Assembly: GCA_050633525.1 (NCBI GenBank)
Contig: JBOEGR010000026.1
Location: forward strand, 52,135-116,134
From: CANLBN01 sp050633525
GTDB taxonomy: Bacteria > Pseudomonadota > Gammaproteobacteria > Pseudomonadales > Cellvibrionaceae
Length of the DNA: 64,000 nucleotides
Direction of reading: 5' to 3'
Shown here: positions 26,458 to 35,462 of the stretch, piece by piece
Layout of the letters: each line of letters opens with the position of its first letter
How positions within the stretch are numbered: the stretch's first letter is position 1
Position numbers and translations under genes: made by a program
The notes under the pieces: generated by a model
Database searches by the model: none
What the model was told of the DNA's origin: nothing
What the model saw: the letters and a program-made list of their open reading frames with translations, nothing else

Positions 26458-27467
26458 TTTCCTACTCGCGGATCAATTAAGGTATAAATTAAATCAATAA
26501 TTAAATTGATAGCAATAAATAATAAGGCCATCGTCAATACAAAACCTTGTACTGCAGCGTAGTCGGATGCCACTAAAGCCTCAATGGCAAACGATCCTAT
26601 TCCAGGCCAGGAAAATACTTTTTCAACTAAGACATTGGCTCCCAACAAAAAAGAAAACACCATGCCCAATGTAGTCAGTAATGGTAATAAAGCGTTTTTA
26701 AATGCATAAGTCATAATGACCTTGTTCTTCGGTAAACCATTGGCTGTGGCTGCTTTCACATACTCGCTACCTAAAGAAACTAACATGGCACCGCGCGTCA
26801 TACGAGCAATGGGTGCTAAGGCAAAAATACCCAAGGTGATCGCGGGTAACATAATTTGGTGTAAGCTCGCACGAAATAAATCCCAGTCTCCCGCGATAGC
26901 AGAATCAATGACATAAAAACCCGTCACATGGGGCGGAGGCAAGAAAATAAAGTCTAAGCGTCCAATAGGTGAAGGGGCAACTTGCAATAGATAATAAAAA
27001 ATAAAGACGAGAAAAAGACCCGTAAAAAATATAGGCATCGAAACACCTGCAGTAACCAAAAGCCGACAAAGATGGTCGACCCATGAGTTAGGACGCATCG
27101 CTGCTAGTATGCCCAATGGCACTGCAACCAATATAGATAAAGTCAAACCAATGAGGGTGAGCTCTAATGATGCGGGCAAACGGCTACTTAATTCAAATAC
27201 CACTGTTTGCCCAGTATTGAGGGACATACCTAAATCGCCCTCAAGTAAACGGCCTACGTAAGCAATAAATTGGTGGAAAATGCTTTTATCTAAACCTAAT
27301 TTTTCACGGGTTTGCTGTATTGACTGCTCATCGGCCATAGCTCCGGCAAAATAAACCGCAGGATCTCCAGGTAGAGCTCGCGTTAATAGAAAAGAAATAA
27401 CGACGACACCAAAGATCACAGGTATGGCCAGCAATAAACGCTGGCCGATTAACAGTAATTTTTGCAT
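26454..27467 (-). CDS. Oligopeptide-type ABC permease, DppB family
   Basis: This 337-residue permease has the DppB/OppB N-terminal pattern (RALPGDPAVYFAG, then LGLDKSIFHQFIAYVGRLLEGDLG). About six membrane segments follow, with a coupling loop near EYVKAATANGLPKNKVIMTYAFKN split across two helices. It forms the translocation pore with the DppC-type partner. It starts six bases after the binding-protein gene. Nothing appears missing or disrupted. Confidence 0.92.
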   Translation of the reverse strand: MQKLLLIGQRLLLAIPVIFGVVVISFLLTRALPGDPAVYFAGAMADEQSIQQTREKLGLDKSIFHQFIAYVGRLLEGDLGMSLNTGQTVVFELSSRLPASLELTLIGLTLSILVAVPLGILAAMRPNSWVDHLCRLLVTAGVSMPIFFTGLFLVFIFYYLLQVAPSPIGRLDFIFLPPPHVTGFYVIDSAIAGDWDLFRASLHQIMLPAITLGIFALAPIARMTRGAMLVSLGSEYVKAATANGLPKNKVIMTYAFKNALLPLLTTLGMVFSFLLGANVLVEKVFSWPGIGSFAIEALVASDYAAVQGFVLTMALLFIAINLIIDLIYTLIDPRVGK

Positions 27468-27473
27468 AGTGGA

Positions 27474-29081
27474 TTACTTTTTAACGAACGAGCGGATGTC
27501 TAATTGACGATGGAACCAATTAACATAGCCAGTTACACCCGGTTGCATAGCTACTTCAAGTGTAGGCTGCCATAAGGGAATCAAAGGTACGTCTTTTATT
27601 GCTGTCGTTACTAACTTTTTCACATTGGGCTCGTACTCAGCATCCGTTGTCGGCATAGGTAAAGTAATATCAACTAAGGATTTAATTTCTGGATTATCGT
27701 AATTCATAGAATTAAACAAATGCCCTTTAATATAGGCCCAGAAAAAATAGTAGTCGGGATAATTTAACCAACCACCGAAGTTTTTCAGGTGTAAAGCCAG
27801 ACCTTTTTCAACAAGTGCTTTAGTGCGCCAGCTAGCACCAGGAATTTTATTAATGGTGGTTTTAATGCCAATTTTAGCCAAGCTTTCTTGCATTAAAATA
27901 GCCGTGGGTTCTGTCCATTGAGAAAAGCCTAAATTAATTGAAATAGGCACTTCAAAACCTTTTTCATAGCCCGCTTCTTTTAATAATGCTTTAGCTTTAT
28001 CTAGGTCAGTCGTATAAGGGAAGGCTTGTGGCCAGGTCGCACTGACTGCACTTTTAGCGCCCCACATAGGCACACCACGTCCATAGGCGGCAGCATCATA
28101 AATTTTCTGATAAGGCATAGCATAAGCGACTGCTTGCCGAACTTTAGCATTCTGGAAAGGCTCAAAATTTAGATTCAAACCGACAGCATGTAATGTGTTA
28201 TCGATAGGTGTACCAACAACCGTTAACTTACCCTGAGCCTGTAATTCTTTTGCATCTTTATTGGGTAAATCGAGGGAAACATCCGCATCACCACGTTCAA
28301 CCAAAGCACGCCGTGTTGCTGCATTAGGTACTTCACGAACAATAACTCGCTGCATTTGCGGTAAAGGGCCGTTTTTCCAATTATCAAAACGCTTGTAAAT
28401 CAGTTGCTGACCTGGGGTCCAATTTTCTAACATATAAGCGCCACCGCCAGCAGGGTTTTTATGCAAATACTCTGTTGCCCATGGGTCTTCTTTGGTGGCA
28501 TTTTTCTTTGCCACTTTGCTGTTAATAATAATAGGAACGGGTACAGCCAAATCCGGTAATGTTAATTTACTTTTCTTAAGCATTTTAACTTTAAAAGTTG
28601 AGCTATCGACAACAATAAACTGATCCGTTTGCGTCATGCCACCGGCTTTCATTTGTACGGCTGGAAATCCACCCAACGATACTGCGCGATCAAACGACCA
28701 TTTCACATCTTCTGCGGTTACCGGTGAACCATCCCAAAATGTTGCGTCTTTACGCAGTGTAAATTCATAGGCCATGCCGTCATCAACTAGCTTCCATTCA
28801 GTGGCTAACTCAGGCTGGATGACGGTGGAATCATATTTCAGTTCGTCACCTGAGCCTTTAATGCCAAAGCTGACCAAGCGATCATACATGTTAACAGCCA
28901 CTTGGTAGCTGGGACGGTTCGTTCCTGAACGGTGAATATCCATGCTGTTTGGACCTGTGGCAGTCACAACCACTAAGGTAGACTGACGATCAGCCCCATA
29001 GCTATTGGCAGCTAAAAATAACGTCGTCATTAAGCTAAAGAACAAGCTTAAGAACCAGCGCATACTTATTATCATTTTCAT
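27474..29081 (-). CDS. Oligopeptide-type ABC transporter substrate-binding protein
   Basis: This 535-residue SBP of the DppA/OppA (SBP_bac_5) family has a signal peptide (about residues 1-30, ending NSYGA). Family segments include YEFTLRKDATFWDGSPVTA and NAKVRQAVAYAMPYQKI. It is first in an operon with two permeases, a dual ATPase, a GntR regulator and allophanate hydrolase. The ligand is unknown. The neighbourhood suggests a nitrogen-rich compound whose breakdown yields allophanate, guanidine or urea. An AGGGGG site precedes ATG 29081, and a sigma-54 promoter and operator-like palindrome lie upstream. Confidence 0.9.
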   Translation of the reverse strand: MKMIISMRWFLSLFFSLMTTLFLAANSYGADRQSTLVVVTATGPNSMDIHRSGTNRPSYQVAVNMYDRLVSFGIKGSGDELKYDSTVIQPELATEWKLVDDGMAYEFTLRKDATFWDGSPVTAEDVKWSFDRAVSLGGFPAVQMKAGGMTQTDQFIVVDSSTFKVKMLKKSKLTLPDLAVPVPIIINSKVAKKNATKEDPWATEYLHKNPAGGGAYMLENWTPGQQLIYKRFDNWKNGPLPQMQRVIVREVPNAATRRALVERGDADVSLDLPNKDAKELQAQGKLTVVGTPIDNTLHAVGLNLNFEPFQNAKVRQAVAYAMPYQKIYDAAAYGRGVPMWGAKSAVSATWPQAFPYTTDLDKAKALLKEAGYEKGFEVPISINLGFSQWTEPTAILMQESLAKIGIKTTINKIPGASWRTKALVEKGLALHLKNFGGWLNYPDYYFFWAYIKGHLFNSMNYDNPEIKSLVDITLPMPTTDAEYEPNVKKLVTTAIKDVPLIPLWQPTLEVAMQPGVTGYVNWFHRQLDIRSFVKK

Positions 29082-29112
29082 TGAGAACCCCCTGAGAGTA
29101 CTATAGGTGTAG

Positions 29113-29134
29113 TTGCATACACTGTTGTATGCAA
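29113..29134. promoter_or_regulatory. Candidate GntR operator
   Basis: Perfect nine-base arms TTGCATACA and TGTATGCAA flank a CTGT spacer. A further half-site, ATGTATGCAG, follows at 29137-29146. Direct and inverted TGTATGCA units of this kind suit an FCD-type GntR dimer. The site lies around the expected start point of the sigma-54 promoter at 29145-29160, a position where a repressor would block transcription. The gntR gene is in the controlled operon. Confidence 0.65.
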
Positions 29135-29144
29135 CAATGTATGC

Positions 29145-29160
29145 AGCAAATTTAGGGCCA
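29145..29160 (-). promoter_or_regulatory. Sigma-54 promoter of the oligopeptide-ABC/allophanate operon
   Basis: On the minus strand the sequence is TGGCCCTAAATTTGCT. It matches the -24/-12 consensus TGGCAC-N5-TTGCA closely, with the required GG and GC exactly in register. The start point would fall near 29133, about 50 bases before the binding-protein ATG. Confidence 0.75.
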
Positions 29161-29247
29161 ACAAAAAAATCGATAGTTTTTATAATAGAATCAATAGCTT
29201 AAAATTTTTAATATGGGGGAAAGTTAAGGTGTGTTATTGGGCGCCAC

Positions 29248-29274
29248 AATATAGTGCTTAAAAAGCACTATATT
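29248..29274. terminator. Perfect hairpin downstream of the carboxylase gene
   Basis: AATATAGTGCTT and AAGCACTATATT pair perfectly over 12 bases with an AAA loop, 68 bases after the carboxylase stop. No T-run follows on the minus strand, so termination would be imperfect. It partly overlaps the NtrC-like site. Confidence 0.45.
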
Positions 29275-29279
29275 CATGC
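29265..29279. promoter_or_regulatory. NtrC-like enhancer site for the second operon
   Basis: GCACTATATTCATGC fits the NtrC dyad GCAC-N7-GTGC with one mismatch. It shares 13 of 15 bases with the E. coli glnA site GCACTATATTGGTGC. Its centre is about 140 bases upstream of the predicted start of the 29145-29160 promoter, a normal enhancer distance. Confidence 0.55.
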
Positions 29280-29342
29280 AAAAAAGAAGATTTATTTTTA
29301 TCTTTTTCTGAGGAATTTTGATGTATATCTCAACCCAAGCAA

Positions 29343-32300
29343 TCATGACAAACCTTCCACAATAAGCAGTAATTGCCCTGCCTTTAGTTGTTGTCCTTGT
29401 GTCACGTGGATATGCTTTACTCTACCCCGTTTTTCGCACGCAACGGGAAATTCCATTTTCATTGATTCGATAATTGCAACGGTATCACCTTCACCCAGTA
29501 CTTGCCCTTCTTCGACTTCTAAGCGCCAGAGAGAGCCGGGTACACTTGAAATAATGGCCGTCTCATTTTCAGCCAGTGTGACATCACCTTGCGCTTGTAT
29601 ATCTCCCGCTTCTACGGTATCGAATGTTAAACCTGCTGACTGCCAACGGGCTCGTTCTTCATTGAATGCTTGTCTCTGACTGTTTTGAAAATGATCAATT
29701 GATGTAGCGTGTTCTGATAAGAATTTATCGTACTCTGCCAGATTAAATTCACTCTCTTCAATTTTGATTGAGAAACGCCCCAATAAAAAGTCGCGGCGCA
29801 TGGTCTGCAATTCATCATGGCTGACTTCGTAAAAACGAATTTGATCAAAGAAGCGGAGTAGCCAAGGTTGAGGAAAATTATCCGTTTTATGATAGCGATT
29901 CCACATTTGTATAGTGCGTCCAACAAATTGATAACCACCCGGACCCTCCATTCCGTACACGCACATATAGGCGCCGCCAATACCGACGGCGTTTTCAGGG
30001 GTCCATGTTCGCGCGGGATTGTATTTAGTGGTGACTAAGCGATGGCGTGGATCAAGTGGCGTGGCAACGGGCGCACCTAAGTAGACATCACCTAAACCCA
30101 TGACTAAATAGCTTGCATCAAAGACGGTGCGCTTAACCTCTTCGATAGAGTCGAGGCCATTAATGCGGCGTATAAATTCGATGTTACTAGGGCACCAAGG
30201 CGCATCGGGATTTACCGTGGTCATGTATTTATCAATAGCGACTTGGGTCGAAGGGTCGTCCCAAGAAAGCGGTAAATACACTGTGCGTGTAGGAACACGC
30301 ATGTTGTGAGTATTACCTAGCTCATTTTCACATTCTTGCAATAAAGTGAGTAAATATGAACGTGCTAGTATTTGGTTATCAAAATGAATTTGTAATGAAC
30401 GAATACCCGGTGTTAAATCAATAATGCCATTTAATGCCCCGTTCCCTTGTATTGCTTGTAAGCGTAACATTAAAGCATGCACCCGAAAGCGTAACATCAG
30501 ATCTAGTTCTAAAGGGCCGTACTCAATCAAAATATTATCTTCACCGGCAATTCGGTATAGCACTTGTGGGCGCGATTCTGTTTCTTCTAAGCGGGCCAGC
30601 ACTGGACTTGCATTTGCAATGTTATTTATAGCATTCGTATCACTGAACTGATGGCTTACTGAAGGAACAGGCTGGCTTATATTTTGATTTCCCACTTGCT
30701 CAATCCATGTACGTTGTTCTCGTTCTCTCTGATCTGCTATTGGATAATCGACAGGGATAAAACGAATAGTATCACCTGGCTTTAACTGACCGGTTTTCCA
30801 CAAATCTGTTTTGGTGATCGTTACCGGGCAAACAAAGCCGCCTAAGCTAGGGCCGTCTGGTCCTAGGATCACCGGCATATCGCCAGTAAAATCAACCGCC
30901 CCTATAGCATAAGCATTGTCATGAATGTTAGACGGATGTAATCCAGCTTCACCACCATCTTCACGTGACCATTGCGGTTTAGGGCCAATTAAGCGTACGC
31001 CAGTGCGGCTAGAGTTGAAATGGATTTCCCAGTCTTGGGCAAAAAAAGTATCGATATCATTGTCAGTAAAAAAATCAGGCGCGCCATGTGGACCGTAGAT
31101 CACATGAATATCCCAGTGGTGGTTGTACTTGGGTATGGCGTCTTGACTTAATAATTGAGGCTTTGTTGTTTTAGTATTTTCTTGTATCGCTAAAACATCA
31201 CCGACTTGTAATTGTCGACCACCGTAGCCTCCAAATTGGCCTAATGTAAACGTACTTTTACTGCCTAAATAGTCGTGAACGTGTATCCCGCCTTTGACAC
31301 ACAAGTAAGTACGCATACCTGCGCCGTCTAATTGGCCGAGTTCTAAAACAGCACCTTGCTTAACTTGAATAGTGCGCCAATAAGGCAGTGCTTGGCCATC
31401 CAGTTTTGCCACCATGTGCGCACCGGTCAATGCAATCACAGTATTACAACGAAAGCGAATACTGGGGCCTGTGAGCGTCATTTCTAAACCTGCAGCCCCT
31501 TCAGGATTATTAAGCAAGCGATTGCCCAACTGAAACGCCAAGGTATCCATTGGCCCCGAGGGTGGGATACCTACATCCCAATAACCAGTGCGTCCAGGGT
31601 AATCTTGTACTGTGCTTAATGTGCCAGCTTGCAAAATTTCAAGACCTGTTCCTTGATAACTAAAATGATTTAACCATGCTGTGGTTGCTTTGCCCGCTTG
31701 CACATCACTGGCTTGCAACACGCTGTGTAAATAATGTCGATTAGAAACGATGCCTTCAATTTGAGTTAGGTTTAGACCATTTGCTAATTTATCGATAGCC
31801 TCTTGGCGCGTGTCCGTATGGGCAATAATTTTTGCCAGCATCGGATCATAGTAAGCCGGCACATCGAAACCGGCTTCGATAAAATGATCGCAACGACAAT
31901 CTTCAGGAAAAGACACGTACGTGAGTAGGCCACTGCTGGGTTGAAAGTCTTTTCCGGGGTCTTCGGCATAAAGGCGCGCTTGAATGGCATGACCTTGGGG
32001 TTGATGTTTATAAGATAGAAGAGCGTGATTGTCTCCCGCTGCAATCGCGACCATCCATTCCACTAAATCGACACCGCAAATAGACTCTGTCACGCCGTGT
32101 TCAACTTGTAAGCGTGTATTCATTTCGAGAAAGTAATAGCCCTGTGTATCAACGTCATAAATAAACTCGACAGTACCTGCTGAACGGTAATTGACTGAAG
32201 CAGCTAATTTTTTTGCAGCCACAAACATGGATTGCCGAGTACTCTCGTCTAAATGTGGTGCAGGGGCCTCCTCTATGACTTTTTGGTTGCGACGTTGTAA

Positions 32301-32987
32301 CGAGCAATCGCGTTCGCCGAGGCTCACGATGTTGCCTAAGCCATCACCCACTAATTGCACTTCAATATGCCGAGCATGGGCGATAAATTTCTCAAGAAAA
32401 ATGCCATCATTGCCAAAATTATTCTGGCTTAAGCGTTTAACACGATCAAAAGCTTCTCTTAAGTCCTTCTCACTATTGCATACTTGCATGCCAATCCCAC
32501 CGCCACCAGCAGTGCTTTTAAGCATTAAAGGGTAATTTATCATTTTGGCAAAATCGATAGCGCCGTCAATGTTGTCGAGTAAGGGTGAGCCTGTTATTAA
32601 AGGAATCTGATTGGCTTCGGCCAAACGTCGGGCTTCATGTTTAAGCCCAAACTGTTCAATCTGTTCGGGTGTCGGTCCAATAAAAACAATGTTTTCTTTT
32701 TCGCAACGACGCGCAAATGTGGTATTTTCACTTAAAAAACCATAACCGGGATGAATAGCTTGAGCACCGCTTTGTTTTGCCGCTTGAAGTACTTTATCAA
32801 TATCCAGATAGGTGTCTGTTGCCGCGATACCTGGTAAGTGCACAGTATGATCCGCTTGCTGAACATGTAATGAGTTGGCATCGGCATCTGAATAAATAGC
32901 AACAGACTGAATACCCATGATCTTTAAGGTGCGAATAATACGGCACGCAATGGCGCCTCGGTTCGCAATTAAAATTTTTGTGAACAT
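29343..32987 (-). CDS. Guanidine (urea-type) carboxylase, biotin-dependent
   Basis: This 1214-residue single-chain carboxylase has a biotin carboxylase domain in residues ~1-450 (KSTAGGGGIGMQ, EMNTRLQVEHGVTE). Then comes an AHS1/AHS2-type carboxyltransferase (about 460-1050) and a biotinyl domain with Lys1177 in ESMKMEF. This is the urea carboxylase architecture. The operon has a guanidine-I riboswitch and the two carboxyguanidine deiminase subunits, so guanidine is the likely substrate: ATP + bicarbonate + guanidine to carboxyguanidine. Family members labelled urea carboxylase in this context have been shown to prefer guanidine. The sequence alone does not prove specificity. It is the last gene of the first operon. 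Confidence 0.88.
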   Translation of the reverse strand: MFTKILIANRGAIACRIIRTLKIMGIQSVAIYSDADANSLHVQQADHTVHLPGIAATDTYLDIDKVLQAAKQSGAQAIHPGYGFLSENTTFARRCEKENIVFIGPTPEQIEQFGLKHEARRLAEANQIPLITGSPLLDNIDGAIDFAKMINYPLMLKSTAGGGGIGMQVCNSEKDLREAFDRVKRLSQNNFGNDGIFLEKFIAHARHIEVQLVGDGLGNIVSLGERDCSLQRRNQKVIEEAPAPHLDESTRQSMFVAAKKLAASVNYRSAGTVEFIYDVDTQGYYFLEMNTRLQVEHGVTESICGVDLVEWMVAIAAGDNHALLSYKHQPQGHAIQARLYAEDPGKDFQPSSGLLTYVSFPEDCRCDHFIEAGFDVPAYYDPMLAKIIAHTDTRQEAIDKLANGLNLTQIEGIVSNRHYLHSVLQASDVQAGKATTAWLNHFSYQGTGLEILQAGTLSTVQDYPGRTGYWDVGIPPSGPMDTLAFQLGNRLLNNPEGAAGLEMTLTGPSIRFRCNTVIALTGAHMVAKLDGQALPYWRTIQVKQGAVLELGQLDGAGMRTYLCVKGGIHVHDYLGSKSTFTLGQFGGYGGRQLQVGDVLAIQENTKTTKPQLLSQDAIPKYNHHWDIHVIYGPHGAPDFFTDNDIDTFFAQDWEIHFNSSRTGVRLIGPKPQWSREDGGEAGLHPSNIHDNAYAIGAVDFTGDMPVILGPDGPSLGGFVCPVTITKTDLWKTGQLKPGDTIRFIPVDYPIADQREREQRTWIEQVGNQNISQPVPSVSHQFSDTNAINNIANASPVLARLEETESRPQVLYRIAGEDNILIEYGPLELDLMLRFRVHALMLRLQAIQGNGALNGIIDLTPGIRSLQIHFDNQILARSYLLTLLQECENELGNTHNMRVPTRTVYLPLSWDDPSTQVAIDKYMTTVNPDAPWCPSNIEFIRRINGLDSIEEVKRTVFDASYLVMGLGDVYLGAPVATPLDPRHRLVTTKYNPARTWTPENAVGIGGAYMCVYGMEGPGGYQFVGRTIQMWNRYHKTDNFPQPWLLRFFDQIRFYEVSHDELQTMRRDFLLGRFSIKIEESEFNLAEYDKFLSEHATSIDHFQNSQRQAFNEERARWQSAGLTFDTVEAGDIQAQGDVTLAENETAIISSVPGSLWRLEVEEGQVLGEGDTVAIIESMKMEFPVACEKRGRVKHIHVTQGQQLKAGQLLLIVEGLS

Positions 32988-33088
32988 ATGCCTATATAAA
33001 AACTATTTGCAGGTCGTCCTGCGAAAATAGAAAAGTAAACAGGTCGTCCTATTTACTTGTTGCCAATTAGAAAAAATACAATACTTAG

Positions 33089-33730
33089 TTATTGATCCCA
33101 GATGCACATTTCAACGGGCGTTGGATTATAAGCATTACAGGGGTTGTTAAGTTGTGGGCAGTTAGACATCAATACAATGACGTCCATATGCGCAGTTAAT
33201 TCCACATACTTGCCTGCACCACTAATACCGTCTTCAAAGCTTAGGCTACCTTCGGGAGTAATTGGTACATTCATAAAAAAATTAATGTTATGTGTAATGT
33301 CGCGTTTACTCATATTAAATTCTTCATGATGAGCAACAGCGTGTAACCAACTATCACGGCACGCGTGCATGGTTTTTTTCTCAAGGGCATAGCGCACTGT
33401 ATTGGATTCAGTTGCACAAGCTCCACCAAGGGTGTCGTGGCGACCACAGGTGTCAGCTACTATATCTAACATTGGGTTGCCGAAGTTAGAAACGAGAGTT
33501 GTCCCCGCAGTTAGGTAGATATTGCCTTGTTCGCGAATTGTATCAACAGCACTATAGCGTTCACTGGGGTCGGCTTCGTTATAAAAAATAGTGTCTGCTG
33601 CTTGGTTACCTTCGCGATCAAGAATGCGAAGTGTCTGTCCTTTTTTTAAGGTCTTCATATAATAATCGCCCGCATTTACAACTTCGCGGTCGAGACAATC
33701 ATCTAAATTTCGCTGACTTTCTTTAATCAT
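33089..33730 (-). CDS. Carboxyguanidine deiminase subunit (DUF1989; urea carboxylase-associated protein 2)
   Basis: This DUF1989 protein of 213 residues has GNQAADTIFYN, then CGRHDTLGGACATESN with conserved Cys and His, and LSFEDGISGAGKYVELTAHMD. Together with its neighbour it forms the CgdAB-type enzyme that hydrolyses carboxyguanidine to allophanate and ammonia. Older annotation calls it urea amidolyase-associated protein. The frame extends to TTG 33745, but ATG 33730 has a perfect GAGGAGG seven bases upstream and is preferred. Which of CgdA or CgdB it is I leave open. Confidence 0.85.
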   Translation of the reverse strand: MIKESQRNLDDCLDREVVNAGDYYMKTLKKGQTLRILDREGNQAADTIFYNEADPSERYSAVDTIREQGNIYLTAGTTLVSNFGNPMLDIVADTCGRHDTLGGACATESNTVRYALEKKTMHACRDSWLHAVAHHEEFNMSKRDITHNINFFMNVPITPEGSLSFEDGISGAGKYVELTAHMDVIVLMSNCPQLNNPCNAYNPTPVEMCIWDQ

Positions 33731-33741
33731 GATTGGCCTCC

Positions 33742-34482
33742 TCAAGCAACCCCTTGTAAATGATAAAGTTCATTATTCTGAAAACCTCGTTTGTTTTCAT
33801 CACAACTGTTCATGCAAAAATCATCATCAGTAACTGGATCTGCTTTTCGAATTTGATATCGAATTGCTTTCCGTGGATACTTTTCTTCAGGGTTTAATGG
33901 GTGTGGGCAGGTGTGCATCACCACCAAAGTATCCATTTCAAAACGTAAATCTACATAATTGCCTACTTCGCTATTACCTTCAATATACTTAAGGTTACCT
34001 TCTTCGTCGGCGACAACTTGACTAAATAAATTAAGATTAGCTGCCATATCTCGCTTACCTAAACCGTGTTTGGCAAGTTCGACCAAAAAGCTATGTTCAC
34101 CACTCAGCGTCCAACCATTACGGGCTTCTTGATAGTTTTTTGAATCATATTTTTCATGAAGCTTTTTATCCGTTAAATTGCCGCTGACTGTATCGTGCCA
34201 ACCAGCAGTATCTTCAGTAATAGAACAAAATATTCTCCCCATATCTGAATACAAACAATGCCCCTTAGTTAACTTAAAAGTATGTTGGCACTTTAAGGTA
34301 TCGGGAGCGTTGTAACGTTCTAGTTTTTCATTGGGGTTATAAAATAACATCCCTACGTTGGCGCCACCGATAATATCAGTTAAGCGTAAAATAGTACCCC
34401 GTCTCATTATCATCGACCAATGTGTACTACCCGGCAGGATATCTTCATACATCATTCTGTTATCGGGATTTATTTCTGCCAT
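33742..34482 (-). CDS. Carboxyguanidine deiminase subunit (DUF1989; urea carboxylase-associated protein 1)
   Basis: This is a second DUF1989 protein, 246 residues, with RRGTILRLTDIIGGANVGM, DTAGWHDTVSGN and LRFEMDTLVVMHTCPHPL. It is longer than its partner at the C-terminus (residues ~215-246, with two Cys near CMNSCDENKR). It differs at the motif where the partner has CGRHDTLGGAC, so the two are probably non-equivalent subunits of one heteromer. It lies between the ABC ATPase and its partner subunit in the riboswitch operon. The role is carboxyguanidine hydrolysis to allophanate. Confidence 0.85.
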   Translation of the reverse strand: MAEINPDNRMMYEDILPGSTHWSMIMRRGTILRLTDIIGGANVGMLFYNPNEKLERYNAPDTLKCQHTFKLTKGHCLYSDMGRIFCSITEDTAGWHDTVSGNLTDKKLHEKYDSKNYQEARNGWTLSGEHSFLVELAKHGLGKRDMAANLNLFSQVVADEEGNLKYIEGNSEVGNYVDLRFEMDTLVVMHTCPHPLNPEEKYPRKAIRYQIRKADPVTDDDFCMNSCDENKRGFQNNELYHLQGVA

Positions 34483-34540
34483 AATTTTCCTTACCTATTC
34501 ATTTAGGGAACTATAAAAAAGTGCATTTTTAGAGATGTTA

Positions 34541-35446
34541 TTAAGGTTGTTGTTCAACTTCATCGCCCACTTGAGTAAAGCGAACCATATTGGGTTTTTC
34601 ATCATCGTCATCCGAGGGCGGATGGATAAGTTCATCTAGACGTTTGCGCGTCGCTAAAAATTCGGGCTCAATAAATTGTTCCGGACTGCGTGGACGAGAG
34701 ACAGGTACTTCAATTAGTTCATTTACTTCGCCGGGATGGGCTTTTAATACCAAAATACGGTCGGCTAAATAAATCGCCTCGTCTAAATCGTGAGTAATAA
34801 AAAGAATAGTGATATCAATATTACGCCAAATATCCAATAAATACGCTTGCATTTTACAACGTGTTTGCGCATCCAAGGCGCCAAAAGGTTCATCCATTAA
34901 TAATATTCTAGGCTTTGCCGCTAAAGCGCGAGCAATGGCAACCCGTTGTTTCATTCCACCGGATAATTGGTCGGGATAATTATCTGAAAATTTTTCTAAT
35001 CCCACCAAATCGATCCATTGCATAGCCTCACTTTCGGCTGTGACGGGTGACATACCTTGATTCAGTAAGCCAAACATGACGTTTTTTTTCACGCTTAACC
35101 ATGGAAATAAAGTGTAACCTTGAAACACCATGCCTCGATCAGGCCCCGGTGCTGTAACAGGCTTATCATCTAACAAAACCTCACCTTTACTGGCAGATTC
35201 TAAACCAGCCAAAATACGAATCAAAGTGGACTTACCGCAACCTGAAGGACCAATCACGCACACAAATTCGCGTCGGTGCGCTTTAAAGTGAATATTGTTG
35301 AGTGCTAAGACTTGTCCTTTTGGTGTGTCAAATGTTTTATCTAAGCCTTTGACTTCTAAAATAACATCACGTTGTTTAAGTTCATTAAAACGCTTTTTGA
35401 CTTCATCGGTCTGAGTTTTATAGCTAGGAAGCTGTATGATGCCCAT
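34541..35446 (-). CDS. Nitrate/taurine-type ABC transporter ATPase, guanidine operon
   Basis: This 301-residue ATPase has Walker A GPSGCGKSTL, signature LSGGMKQRVA and Walker B ILLMDEPFGALD, in the NrtD/SsuB/TauB subfamily. It has an N-terminal extension of about 25 residues and a ~45-residue C-terminal tail rich in acidic residues (PPSDDDDEKP). It powers the permease encoded directly upstream. Transporters of this type are commonly linked to the guanidine-I riboswitch with carboxylase and deiminase genes, supporting guanidine uptake. Confidence 0.9.
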   Translation of the reverse strand: MGIIQLPSYKTQTDEVKKRFNELKQRDVILEVKGLDKTFDTPKGQVLALNNIHFKAHRREFVCVIGPSGCGKSTLIRILAGLESASKGEVLLDDKPVTAPGPDRGMVFQGYTLFPWLSVKKNVMFGLLNQGMSPVTAESEAMQWIDLVGLEKFSDNYPDQLSGGMKQRVAIARALAAKPRILLMDEPFGALDAQTRCKMQAYLLDIWRNIDITILFITHDLDEAIYLADRILVLKAHPGEVNELIEVPVSRPRSPEQFIEPEFLATRKRLDELIHPPSDDDDEKPNMVRFTQVGDEVEQQP

Positions 35447-35462
35447 TTATTTATCCGCCTTT

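Noticed and set aside
29248..29274. Hairpin read as an NtrC dyad
   Set aside because: Its half-sites are GTGC-N7-GCAC, the wrong orientation; only the overlapping 29265-29279 sequence fits.
29254..29679. 141-residue plus-strand open frame at the carboxylase end
   Set aside because: It lies antisense to the biotinyl domain, has no recognisable motif and begins in a hairpin.
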